Positions 26,778-34,454 of a DNA stretch of 44,962 nt are shown piece after piece. The stretch is from JBBTDV01 sp038042605 (lineage in GTDB: Bacteria; Bdellovibrionota; UBA1018). Within the stretch, counting starts at the first letter, position 1; each line of letters opens with the position of its first letter. The notes under the pieces are model-generated. The model searched no databases. It was not told the DNA's origin and saw only the letters and a list, made by a program, of their open reading frames with translations. A program made the translations under genes and the position numbers. Location: contig CAYHPW010000020.1 in the NCBI GenBank assembly GCA_964358645.1, forward strand, positions 1-44,962, in the 5' to 3' direction.

Positions 26778-27395
26778 ATGATTAAACTGTATAAGTCAAG
26801 AATCGTATACATAGCAGGTGGGTTAGGTGTTGTGGCTTTAATAGGCTTCGACATCTTTTCAAATTCTTTTGCGGCTCCAGTTCCTAGAGCTAGGAGCATC
26901 AGAGCCGGACGTCAAGAAATCAGAAAAGAAGAAAGGAAAAGGGCGAGCGAGTCCTTACGTGGAGAAGCTCGAATGGTTGAAGCAGCGAGTAAGCTTGGGT
27001 TGCATGAGCGTGAGTTGTCCGAGTTTTTCAAAGATTCACGTTTAGGGCTGGAAGCTAAAGCAGTGTGGTCGAAACTTCTTCGAGAGATATCTGTCACCAA
27101 AACTAGCGCGAAAGCCATCGATTTTCATAGTGCCGAATTACTTGCAGATACACTGAGCTCATTTATTCAACTTCGTCGCTCCGGACTTGTAGGTGATTTT
27201 CATATTGAAGCCACAGATCTCTTGGCAATGCATAAGAGCTGGACATTAGAGCAGCGAACCAACTTTGGCCGCGCTTTGCGTAGAAGCGTTGAAATCTCAC
27301 GCGAGGGCAGAGCGGTTTCACTTGAAGAGGCTTTTGAAAAGGCACTCGATGAACTGGGTTATCTTGAAGAATATCGTTTAGGTTGTGGCCGGTAG
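26778..27395 (+). CDS. Small exported helical protein, paralogue of the 213-aa protein at 22425
   Basis: The 205-aa protein has a signal peptide (IVYIAGGLGVVALIGF core, cleavage near SFAA). A basic segment and a helical domain follow, matching the protein at 22425. Shared blocks include SAELLADTLSSFIQLRRSGL, WTLEQRTNFGRAL and LEEAFEKALDELGYLEEY. As in the paralogue, the only cysteine lies two residues from the C-terminus (LGCGR). An AGGGGG ribosome binding site sits before the ATG. It heads operon copy 2 and is followed 27 bases later by the 243-aa gene. Function unknown. Confidence 0.85.
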   Translation: MIKLYKSRIVYIAGGLGVVALIGFDIFSNSFAAPVPRARSIRAGRQEIRKEERKRASESLRGEARMVEAASKLGLHERELSEFFKDSRLGLEAKAVWSKLLREISVTKTSAKAIDFHSAELLADTLSSFIQLRRSGLVGDFHIEATDLLAMHKSWTLEQRTNFGRALRRSVEISREGRAVSLEEAFEKALDELGYLEEYRLGCGR

Positions 27396-27422
27396 AACTT
27401 CATTGCTTAAGAGGGAAAATAT

Positions 27423-28154
27423 ATGAAATCAAAAAATAATAAATTGTTTTCAAAGAACCTGGGGATAATAGCGATCGTTCCTGCAGTGATTTTATTCTCT
27501 AGCGTTAGTTTAGGGGCACCCTGTGGCGCTGCCGCATTTTCATCAAAACAACTGTCAAAAGATGCGGACTGGCGAAAGCAAGTCACGCAACCATCACAAT
27601 CTGGAGACTTTGCCAAAACCTCCGCTGCAAGGGAATCGAATATCGCCAGTGTGAAGAGAAGTATGGAGGACTTTATTCTCCACTTTAAGGGAGAATGGGG
27701 CCTTGGCGATACTCCTCCCATGGAATTTGTAGCAGCAGATGGGGTTAGTACATCTTATCTGTCGCAATCGAATGGATTAGGCGGTGTGATCACGCGTATT
27801 AGCGTAAGCAATCTCGGTCCTAGCGGCGTGATCAAAGGTACATTGCTCCTGCCAGTCTCTGGACACCTGGGCAATGCTAAAGCAAAAGAATGGGCCAAGC
27901 AAGACACCTATACCATTCGCACTGACCTTAACCCAAACAATACAAAATCAACGCACGGCTCTTGGGGTGGGACTGGAAATGAAACGGACCTGATTACTGA
28001 CGTTAAGTCCCTGGATCTTGTGACAGCCCAAGAAATAGAGATTCCACTTAAGAAAGGCAAAGCCGTTGTGATTCTCTATTATCGTTCCGGCAGTGGCGGG
28101 CCTGGCGGTTACGTTGAGGGTCGTGTGATGGAATTTATTTGGGACGGCACCTAA
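27423..28154 (+). CDS. Exported protein of unknown function, specific to operon copy 2
   Basis: The 243-aa protein has a signal peptide (IIAIVPAVILFSSVSLG core), with the mature protein probably starting near APCGAAAF. The ribosome binding site is AGAGGG. The second half looks beta-rich, with glycine-rich turns such as GTLLLPVSGHLG and YYRSGSGGPGGYVEG, so a secreted beta-sandwich is plausible. It has one cysteine, at the start of the mature protein. It lies between the small helical protein and the CYTH-like protein of copy 2 and has no equivalent in copy 1. I do not recognise the family. Confidence 0.8.
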   Translation: MKSKNNKLFSKNLGIIAIVPAVILFSSVSLGAPCGAAAFSSKQLSKDADWRKQVTQPSQSGDFAKTSAARESNIASVKRSMEDFILHFKGEWGLGDTPPMEFVAADGVSTSYLSQSNGLGGVITRISVSNLGPSGVIKGTLLLPVSGHLGNAKAKEWAKQDTYTIRTDLNPNNTKSTHGSWGGTGNETDLITDVKSLDLVTAQEIEIPLKKGKAVVILYYRSGSGGPGGYVEGRVMEFIWDGT

Positions 28155-28196
28155 GGTGTAAGGTGGGGCGGTTCTTTAATGGGGAGGTGTTTTGCC

Positions 28197-29993
28197 ATGC
28201 TGTTTAAATTGATGATGAGGAATATTGGGGCCATTGGAGTAGCCATTATACTAGGCGGGTTCGGCCATCTCGGGCCCGCTTTTGCTGGAAACAATCCGCC
28301 AGCGCGGAAAAATTTCTGGGGCGATTACACCACCTATGCATCAACGAATATCAACAAGCCAGTGCCAGACCGTAGCTACTTTGTTACAACGGTTACGCCT
28401 GAGCCAGGCGGAGCAAAATTAATTGTGGAAATGTTCCACGGCCAGAAAAATGCTCCGGTATCCCTAATGCTTCAAGTAGCGATAAATGATGGTAAAGGGA
28501 ACTTAGAAGTTATTCCAATTAAGAAATTGCAAGGTAAAGTGGCTGATAATCCAAAAAATTATTATAGCCGCCGGGAATTTAAGCTTACTTACAATGATCT
28601 GAATAATTGCCTTAGGCTTTTACCACCAGTAGGGGCAAAGATCATAGAGATAGGCCCTGGGACCCCTTTGTTTTTACTTGCGGAATGGAGTGGTAATTAC
28701 ACACACCAATGGGGCAGTATTGGACGTGGTGGCATTTTCTTTATGCCTGAGGATCCCAATGCATCAGCAGTGAATGCCAACTCAAGTGCTAATACCCGCC
28801 GCCCAACCGAACTTGATCTTGCTTACCAGATTACAAGAACCATGGTCTTTAAATACAATGATTTGAAGGCAAAATCTGGATTACAGGAAGGCGGGCAGAT
28901 CCGGAGCCGGCTTGAGTCTGAAGGCAAATTTCAGATCCCACTTGAAGACATGCTCAAGATTAAGCAGCGGTTGTTTGATCTTTCAAACAATCCAGCGGAA
29001 GTCAAACGCATGATTGGCTGGGAATGGACCTTGGAGCTTCAAACGAGGTATCTAAAGAAAGATAAAAATAATAAACTAATTATAGATAAAGATGGCAACC
29101 CGATCCCTGATCCAATGGTGGATACTTATTACGACAATAATAATCTGGATGCGGCTAAGCACGACATGGCTCTTCGTTACCGGTGGACCGAAGGAAATAA
29201 GACCGGATCATGGAATTTTAAGCCTGGCCTGACCAGTGTCTCTCCGGATGGTATTGCGGATAGAATTGAGTTCGGTGTTGATACAACTGATGACAAGCCT
29301 GAAACAATCAAGAAGTTTGCCGATAGTGCCGATCCGCTTAACCCTTTTAAACTAATACGTGAGGTTGTGCCAGGATCGACTCCGTCAGAGTTTTTAGAGC
29401 CAGCTGTTAGGATCACAGATACTCGCTTTAAATATAAGCTGAAGAATAATAAAGGGCTGGTCATCGAAGTTTCATTAGATGATGTTGAGGCCGAATCCCT
29501 CAGGGGAGGCAGGAAAAGCATTCGATATGGGCAAATGGAAATGGATATCGACCATCTTGCCGTAGCAAGCCAAAATATAGCTTATGGTTCTGGAGGAGGT
29601 GTTGGTAACACTGTACTGTTGACACGTCAGAAGCTGTTTCTTAAAGGGCTAACAAAAGATGCTTTTTTGGATGGCAGGCCGGTAATGCATACAGTTGAAG
29701 ACCTGGACGCAAAGAGCCCGGTCAAAACTGAACACTCATTAGACTTTAAGGATGCTGCCAAAGCCGTTGTAGCCATTAGAGAGGAATTGCTTGGTAAAGA
29801 CTGGATACCAGGGGCGCAGAAATACGCTTTTGCGGCCACTGCTCTTAAACTTGTGCCAAAAGCTGAAATCAGTCCGTCGGTAAAAGCCGTGATCAATGCA
29901 GCTAAAAAGAATGTTAAGAACAACAGCAAAACCAAGCTAACCTTGGTTGAGAATGTCCTAGGGATGGCTCGCTGTGGGGCTGTTTTTAACTGA
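28197..29993 (+). CDS. Exported protein with CYTH / triphosphate-tunnel-like domain, paralogue of 23080
   Basis: The ATG at 28197 is preferred over one at 28179, because GGGGAGGTG lies at the right distance upstream and a clean signal peptide (mature start AGNNPP) follows. The 598-aa protein matches the 591-aa protein throughout. The CYTH-like blocks are all kept: LELQTRYLKK, VDTYYDN, MALRYRWTEG, GSWNFKPG, DRIEFG, DTRFKYKLKN, IEVSLDD and GQMEMDIDH. The same glutamine replaces the second acidic residue of the ExExK strand, so this change is not a random error. A cysteine near the C-terminus (CGAVFN) is shared, and a second lies in a LNNCLRLL segment. The stop overlaps the convergent transporter gene by eight bases. 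Confidence 0.85.
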   Translation: MLFKLMMRNIGAIGVAIILGGFGHLGPAFAGNNPPARKNFWGDYTTYASTNINKPVPDRSYFVTTVTPEPGGAKLIVEMFHGQKNAPVSLMLQVAINDGKGNLEVIPIKKLQGKVADNPKNYYSRREFKLTYNDLNNCLRLLPPVGAKIIEIGPGTPLFLLAEWSGNYTHQWGSIGRGGIFFMPEDPNASAVNANSSANTRRPTELDLAYQITRTMVFKYNDLKAKSGLQEGGQIRSRLESEGKFQIPLEDMLKIKQRLFDLSNNPAEVKRMIGWEWTLELQTRYLKKDKNNKLIIDKDGNPIPDPMVDTYYDNNNLDAAKHDMALRYRWTEGNKTGSWNFKPGLTSVSPDGIADRIEFGVDTTDDKPETIKKFADSADPLNPFKLIREVVPGSTPSEFLEPAVRITDTRFKYKLKNNKGLVIEVSLDDVEAESLRGGRKSIRYGQMEMDIDHLAVASQNIAYGSGGGVGNTVLLTRQKLFLKGLTKDAFLDGRPVMHTVEDLDAKSPVKTEHSLDFKDAAKAVVAIREELLGKDWIPGAQKYAFAATALKLVPKAEISPSVKAVINAAKKNVKNNSKTKLTLVENVLGMARCGAVFN

Positions 29994-31257
29994 CGTCGGT
30001 TTTTTCTCTGGCTGCCTCGCGTGTGATTGGTATCAGCGCCAAAAGCCAAAGCATGCATGCAGCGAGCGAGGCGATGGGGAATAGATACCTCCCAGCGATG
30101 CCGGTTTTTTCCACGAGAAAAACAAACAGTGACGTGCCACCCTTGCTGAAACGGTAGCCGAAAACATCGATGACTTCTTTTGCCCGGTAACGTGCTTCGA
30201 ATGAAAGCGGTATGTAGAATATCTCTTTTGTAGCGCGGAAAATAGAGTAGTCAAAAGCCTTGAATACGAGGAATGCAAGTCCAGCTGTGAAAAGTGACGG
30301 GCTTAAAATGAAAAGCACCACTGCAGTTATGTGGATGATCGGGATCGCGATCTGAACACGCGTGGCTGAGGCGAGGCTTAGGATCAAGGGTCCGCCCACG
30401 AACTGGAAAAATGCCGCCACTCCGTTCAATATTGCGTAGAACCTGCCGGAGTAAGCGGTCTGTGCGTCAAGCGTCGAGATTTCATTCTGAAGATGTGTTT
30501 GGAAATTAAGTCCAAGCACAGTTGATACGGCTTGGGTTAATAGAATCAGTAAAAAAAGAAATATAAGGATTGGAGAAGAACTGAATGATTTAAGTCCAAG
30601 ATGTTTTACGGCACCGGAGTTCTTCGGGCTAATGTTAGTTTCCATGGGTTCACCACAAAAACGGTAGGCAAGGTCAGAAACCAATGCCGACGGAACAACA
30701 GAAGCTGCGGCAAGCATAAGGAGTGACACCGTCCCCACAGCTTGTGAGAGTTTATAGACGAGGATTCCACCTATGATGGCCCCGATGGAGCTGATCCCGA
30801 TTATCAGATTATTCATCGTGCGCGCGGAATTTTCGCAAAGCGTGCTGTTAAGGAACGACCAGTATTGTTCTATTATCAGAACGATGTAAGCTTCACGAAA
30901 AATAAAAAGCACGGCGGTGGCTGGTAAATACCCGTGGTTGATCACGATGTAACAAGCCATGATAATCGCTCCGGAGAGAAGCGTTGTTATGGCCAAGGTC
31001 CGTCGTGGTCCAAAACGCGAGAGTATCCAACCGTAAATGTAAATGAGGATCAGGCTGCAAATTGGTATGCCCACTTGTACCAGGGGCAGGTTTTTTGTTC
31101 CGTAAGCTGATTGGAACAAAGTGTACGATGGACTGCGCGTGAACTCATAGCCTCCAAGCAGGAATGCCGCGGCTAAGCCCATTAACAGCGAAGCCACAAG
31201 GTCCTTTGGTGGAAGTGACAGAATCCCCCGCAGCCTTAATGTCAGTGCATTTGCCAT
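29986..31257 (-). CDS. Nucleotide translocase-like (ATP/ADP carrier, NTT/Tlc-related) membrane transporter
   Basis: The 423-aa protein has about 11-12 hydrophobic segments. Its second half carries RATKEIFYIPLSFEARYRAKEVIDVFGYRFSKGGTS (shown in pieces: YIPLSFEARYRAKEV, then DVFGYRFSKGGTS). This block matches the Y-I-P-L...K-A-K-x-x-I-D-V-x-x-x-R pattern of NTT-type nucleotide carriers and their bacterial relatives. Characterised NTTs exchange ATP for ADP or import nucleotides in intracellular bacteria and plastids; many free-living homologues have unknown substrates. It is 4 bases after hpt in the same transcript, which favours a nucleotide or purine-related substrate. I cannot confirm the charged residues needed for nucleotide exchange. 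Confidence 0.75.
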   Translation of the reverse strand: MANALTLRLRGILSLPPKDLVASLLMGLAAAFLLGGYEFTRSPSYTLFQSAYGTKNLPLVQVGIPICSLILIYIYGWILSRFGPRRTLAITTLLSGAIIMACYIVINHGYLPATAVLFIFREAYIVLIIEQYWSFLNSTLCENSARTMNNLIIGISSIGAIIGGILVYKLSQAVGTVSLLMLAAASVVPSALVSDLAYRFCGEPMETNISPKNSGAVKHLGLKSFSSSPILIFLFLLILLTQAVSTVLGLNFQTHLQNEISTLDAQTAYSGRFYAILNGVAAFFQFVGGPLILSLASATRVQIAIPIIHITAVVLFILSPSLFTAGLAFLVFKAFDYSIFRATKEIFYIPLSFEARYRAKEVIDVFGYRFSKGGTSLFVFLVEKTGIAGRYLFPIASLAACMLWLLALIPITREAAREKTDVS

Positions 31258-31261
31258 TAAG

Positions 31262-31795
31262 TTAGTTCGGGTATTTTAGATAATAAATATCCGCCATGTT
31301 CCTGCAGCGCTCTTCAAGGTCGAGGCCATAACCTACGAGGAACTGATCGTCTATCCGGCGTCCGACATATTTTACATTTATATCCACGACCCGCTTTGAT
31401 TCCTTGTCTAGCAATGTCACGATTTCAAGTGATGCCGGGCCAGCCGACTTTATCCTATCATAGAGGAACTTCAAGGTGCGGCCGCTGTCGATGATTTCCT
31501 CGATTATCAGCACATGCTTACCACGGATATCCATCTGGATATCCTTGAGGATCGTCACCGTCCCGCTTGATGTCCGGGCCTTGCCGTAGCTTGAAAGGCG
31601 CACGAACTCGATCTCATTTTCAATTTTAAGATGCCTGACCAGATCAGCCATGAATACGATCGCGCCTTTTAATATCCCGACCAGCAGGACATCTTTCCCT
31701 TCATAGTCGGTATTGATCCTGTTTGCGATTGATTGCACGGCCGCATCGATTTCGTACCTGTTGAGGTATTTGGTAAAATTCTTTTCGTCTAGCAT
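31262..31795 (-). CDS. hpt: Hypoxanthine phosphoribosyltransferase
   Basis: The 177-aa enzyme has LLVGILKGAIVFMADLVRHL, the flexible-loop segment SSYGKARTSSG and the PRPP-binding block VLIIEEIIDSGRTL. The family more often has ED at the third and fourth acidic positions; here it is EE. KYVGRRIDDQFLVGYGLD, the purine-binding end, is also intact. It makes IMP/GMP from hypoxanthine/guanine and PRPP. It follows the 161-aa gene by 11 bases and precedes the nucleotide-translocase-like gene by 4, so purine salvage and transport are probably coexpressed. Confidence 0.95.
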   Translation of the reverse strand: MLDEKNFTKYLNRYEIDAAVQSIANRINTDYEGKDVLLVGILKGAIVFMADLVRHLKIENEIEFVRLSSYGKARTSSGTVTILKDIQMDIRGKHVLIIEEIIDSGRTLKFLYDRIKSAGPASLEIVTLLDKESKRVVDINVKYVGRRIDDQFLVGYGLDLEERCRNMADIYYLKYPN

Positions 31796-31806
31796 GAGCT
31801 AAGGTC

Positions 31807-32292
31807 CTATTTCTTTTTTAGGGCTGCTTTTATAGCCCCGATTCCATTTATTCCTTTTGAAGCAAGGAACGCCATAAACTGGCCGCCCCCGGCCGTTAGT
31901 ACGCCAAAGTAACCTTTTGTGATCAGTGTGAAAATTCCGGCTTTAATCTGGAACGAAATTTTTTTCGATGGATCCCGCGATATGATGAGCTTCATTATGT
32001 TGACGCCTATCGGGCCGATTTCGGTCGATGTATCGGCCAGGATTTCATCAGCTGCTGATGGCGTGAGCTTGAATATGATATGCGGGTCAACTGCAGGGCG
32101 AGGATGGATCAGATTTTTGCCGCCTTCCTTCATGAAGGTGAGGGATTCCGCTGCAACCAAATCATTTGCAATTATCTGAAGCTCTATCTCAGATTTATCT
32201 GAAATGGACTTCGCTGCATGTTGCGCTACCTCGCGCTCGAAATACTCTGAAAAGCGTTTTGTATAATCTGCATTTTTCCCTGTTTGTTCCAT
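31807..32292 (-). CDS. Conserved-looking cytoplasmic protein of unknown function (possible SCP2-like fold)
   Basis: The 161-aa protein has no signal peptide. Its second half reads as a small alpha/beta domain with IIFKLTPSAADEI, GPIGVNIMKLII and a glycine-rich end (GVLTAGGGQFMAF). This loosely recalls sterol-carrier-protein-2 domains, but I would not rely on that. It lies 11 bases before hpt and about 60 bases after tatA on the same strand, so it is probably part of the hpt-transporter transcript. Function unknown. Confidence 0.65.
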   Translation of the reverse strand: MEQTGKNADYTKRFSEYFEREVAQHAAKSISDKSEIELQIIANDLVAAESLTFMKEGGKNLIHPRPAVDPHIIFKLTPSAADEILADTSTEIGPIGVNIMKLIISRDPSKKISFQIKAGIFTLITKGYFGVLTAGGGQFMAFLASKGINGIGAIKAALKKK

Positions 32293-32352
32293 CTAAGAAA
32301 TAATTTGCCGCGCCTAGGTTGGTTTTGCAATAAATTAGCGAGGAAAAACTCA

Positions 32353-32586
32353 CTATGTCGGGTTTGTTGAATCTATAGGAGGCTTAGTGGTGTCAGACTT
32401 GGTTTCCTCAATCCTCTTAAATGCGGTTTCCTCAACTCCTGAAATTGCATCCTTGAAATTACGCATCGCCTTGCCTAACGTATGTCCTAGACCAGGTAGC
32501 CTTCGTGGCCCGAAGATTAGGAGAACAATGGCAAGAATTAATAGATGTCCACCGGAAATACCTATCATAATGGCTGTTCTATGCAC
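32353..32586 (-). CDS. tatA: Twin-arginine translocase subunit TatA/TatE
   Basis: The 77-aa protein has one N-terminal membrane helix (HLLILAIVLLIFG), the FGPRRLPGLGHTLGKAMRNFK hinge and amphipathic helix, and a polar tail. This is the complete TatA layout. The helix is followed directly by the FGP..LP motif of the family. The frame can start at 32586 (AAGG close upstream) or at 32568 (MIGISGGHLL), which looks more like other TatA proteins. Either start overlaps the 5' end of the divergent methyltransferase gene. TatA forms the pore for folded-protein export. It sits upstream of the 161-aa gene and hpt on the same strand. Confidence 0.9.
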   Translation of the reverse strand: MHRTAIMIGISGGHLLILAIVLLIFGPRRLPGLGHTLGKAMRNFKDAISGVEETAFKRIEETKSDTTKPPIDSTNPT

Positions 32587-33265
32587 CTTGGCGATAGTGG
32601 TGTCAATGGTTGATATTTCAGCTCTTGGGATAATTGATCAGGCAAACGCGGATGAGATAAAGCCGCATGGTACGAATGCTTACCAAAAAGTGACCGGCGA
32701 TGATTCTGAAGATGATCGGCGGCGTTGGAATGTTCTTTTTAACACTAACACTTACGTTTTCGGTAAGGAGCCGGCTAGTTTTCTTAAAGATAATGTCAAT
32801 CTATTGCCGGTCGGCAGGGTCCTGGATATCGCGATGGGCGAGGGGAGAAATGCTGTTTTCCTGGCTAAGAAAGGTTTCGTGGTTGATGGTGTTGACATAT
32901 CAGAAATCGCTCTTCGCAAAGCGAAAAGGCTCGCCAGAGAAAATCACGTATCGATCAACACGATATGCGCCGATCTGAATAGCTACGCCATCAAGGCTGA
33001 AGCGTATGACGTGATAGTTAACATAAACTATCTGCAAAGAAGCCTGATCCCGCAAATAAAAAAGGGACTTAAAAAAGGCGGTGTCATTGTTTATGAGAAC
33101 TACACCGTTGATCAGCTAAAGAATACACATGGCCAACAGATACGGCGTGATTTTCTGCTCAGCAAAGGCGAGCTTCGTGAATTTTTCAAGGATTTTGAAA
33201 TATTTTATTACCAGGAAGTTAACGACGGCAAGGAAGCTGTCGCCCGTTTGCTGGGCAGAAAATAA
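32528..33265 (+). CDS. TehB-like SAM-dependent methyltransferase, possibly exported
   Basis: The frame is open from 32387. An AGGAG sequence supports the ATG at 32528, giving 245 aa. A later ATG at 32606 lacks a ribosome binding site. With the earlier start the N-terminus has a hydrophobic stretch (IIMAVLCTLAIVVSMVDI) and an ANA cleavage site before DEIKPHG, so a signal peptide or anchor is likely. The methyltransferase domain begins at RRRWNVLFNTNTYVFG. Its SAM block is VLDIAMGEGRNAVFLAKKG, with VDGVDISEIAL after it, close to TehB/Methyltransf_25 enzymes. Export of a SAM enzyme would be strange. The 5' end overlaps tatA on the other strand by about 40-60 bases. chrA follows 22 bases later. 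Confidence 0.78.
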   Translation: MARINRCPPEIPIIMAVLCTLAIVVSMVDISALGIIDQANADEIKPHGTNAYQKVTGDDSEDDRRRWNVLFNTNTYVFGKEPASFLKDNVNLLPVGRVLDIAMGEGRNAVFLAKKGFVVDGVDISEIALRKAKRLARENHVSINTICADLNSYAIKAEAYDVIVNINYLQRSLIPQIKKGLKKGGVIVYENYTVDQLKNTHGQQIRRDFLLSKGELREFFKDFEIFYYQEVNDGKEAVARLLGRK

Positions 33266-33287
33266 GCCGGAAAAACCAAGGTGGAAA

Positions 33288-34454
33288 ATGCGCCATAAGA
33301 CAGTAGAGACTGCTTGCATTTTTTTCCGCCTGGGGATGCTAGGGTTCGGCGGTCCTATAGCTACGATGGCGATGATCGAGGAGGAGATATGCCGCCGCCG
33401 CCGGTGGTTTTCTTCCGAACACTTCGCCGAAATGTATGCCGTACTCAAGCTCCTGCCAGGTCCGATCTCCACCCAGATGGCTATCTATGCCGGGAGGTTC
33501 AGAGGAGGATTGGTCGGTGGGGTGGTTGCCGGATGCGCATTTGTGATGCCGGCATTTTTGTTGGTCATATTGCTCGCGCATCTGTATTTGCGTCTTGGGA
33601 GTGTGGCGTCTTTCTCTTCCTTGCTGCTTGGGTTTCAAGCCGGGGCGTTCGCGCTAATTGTCCTATCGATTTGGCAACTGGCAAAGCCTCATGTCGCCAG
33701 AAGGGAAGCCTGGGTCATTGCCGCTGTCAGTTGCGCGGTGGTGTTTGCTTTTCCGAGGTGGGAACCTCTTGTTATTTTATTATTTGGTTTATGTGGGGTG
33801 TTTTTTTCTAAAGACGTCAAGCTATCGGCTAAGCCGGCCCCTTTGGATGCGGATCGTTCGAAGAAGCTTTATACGGCTGGTTTTTTATCAGGCGTGGGGT
33901 TCACGGTATTTCGCGATTCGGTTTTGACGAAGTTGTTCTGGGTGTGCTTTAAGGCCGGAGCTTTTGTTGTTGGGACCGGATTGGCGATAGTCCCGCTTCT
34001 TGAGGCGGATGTGGTTCAGCACCATAAATGGCTTAATCATTCTGAATTCATGGATGCGATAGCAATAGGCCAGGTAACGCCTGGTCCGGTCGTGATTACG
34101 GCTACATTCATAGGATACAAGGTGGCCGGGATTGCTGGAGCAGTATGCGCGACAGTCGGAATATTTTTGCCGGCTTTCGTTAATATTCTTTTTATCGTGC
34201 CGCGCGCATGGCGCTATCTGAGCGGCACCAGGGGTGCCAGAGGTTTTGCATCCTGGGCTATCCCCTCCGTGATCGGCGCGATTGCGGGCGCCACGATGAA
34301 GTTGGCCTTGCTGACGATGAATTCTTGGATTGCGGTTTTAGTGGCCTTGGTCTCGCTTTTTTGCGTGGTGAAATTCAGATCCCCTCCATGGTTGCTGGTT
34401 CCGTTGTCTGGCGCCGCGGCCTGGGCATTGATAGAGTTATCGGCGATATTTTAG
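33288..34454 (+). CDS. chrA: Chromate transporter, CHR family
   Basis: The start at 33288 has AGGTGG close upstream and gives 388 aa; an open frame from 33129 lies inside the methyltransferase gene. The protein has two homologous CHR halves. The first contains FFRLGMLGFGGPIATMAMIEE and LLPGPISTQMAIYAG. The second contains FKAGAFVVGTGLAIVPLLE and IGQVTPGPVVITATFIGY. Each half has about five or six hydrophobic segments. Characterised ChrA proteins export chromate; many homologues have untested substrates. It follows the methyltransferase by 22 bases, and its stop overlaps the convergent gene by four bases. Confidence 0.92.
   Translation: MRHKTVETACIFFRLGMLGFGGPIATMAMIEEEICRRRRWFSSEHFAEMYAVLKLLPGPISTQMAIYAGRFRGGLVGGVVAGCAFVMPAFLLVILLAHLYLRLGSVASFSSLLLGFQAGAFALIVLSIWQLAKPHVARREAWVIAAVSCAVVFAFPRWEPLVILLFGLCGVFFSKDVKLSAKPAPLDADRSKKLYTAGFLSGVGFTVFRDSVLTKLFWVCFKAGAFVVGTGLAIVPLLEADVVQHHKWLNHSEFMDAIAIGQVTPGPVVITATFIGYKVAGIAGAVCATVGIFLPAFVNILFIVPRAWRYLSGTRGARGFASWAIPSVIGAIAGATMKLALLTMNSWIAVLVALVSLFCVVKFRSPPWLLVPLSGAAAWALIELSAIF

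Larger units (their letters stand above)
26716..29993 (+). repeat. Tandem operon duplication, copy 2
   Basis: Second copy of the leader plus small-helical-protein plus CYTH-like-protein unit (see 22364-24855). The similarity is uneven: some blocks of the large genes are almost identical at DNA level, others have drifted or carry insertions. This looks like duplication followed by partial gene conversion. Confidence 0.8.

Noticed and set aside
22338..30000. CRISPR array or phage-like direct repeats
   Set aside because: The repeated DNA is a gene-scale duplication with coding similarity, not short regular repeats with unique spacers; no cas or phage genes are present.
32387..32527. N-terminal extension of the methyltransferase
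   Set aside because: It is antisense to the conserved TatA coding sequence, lacks a ribosome binding site and looks unlike methyltransferase N-termini.
33129..33287. N-terminal extension of ChrA
   Set aside because: It lies inside the methyltransferase gene, and a good ribosome binding site precedes the ATG at 33288, where the family homology begins.
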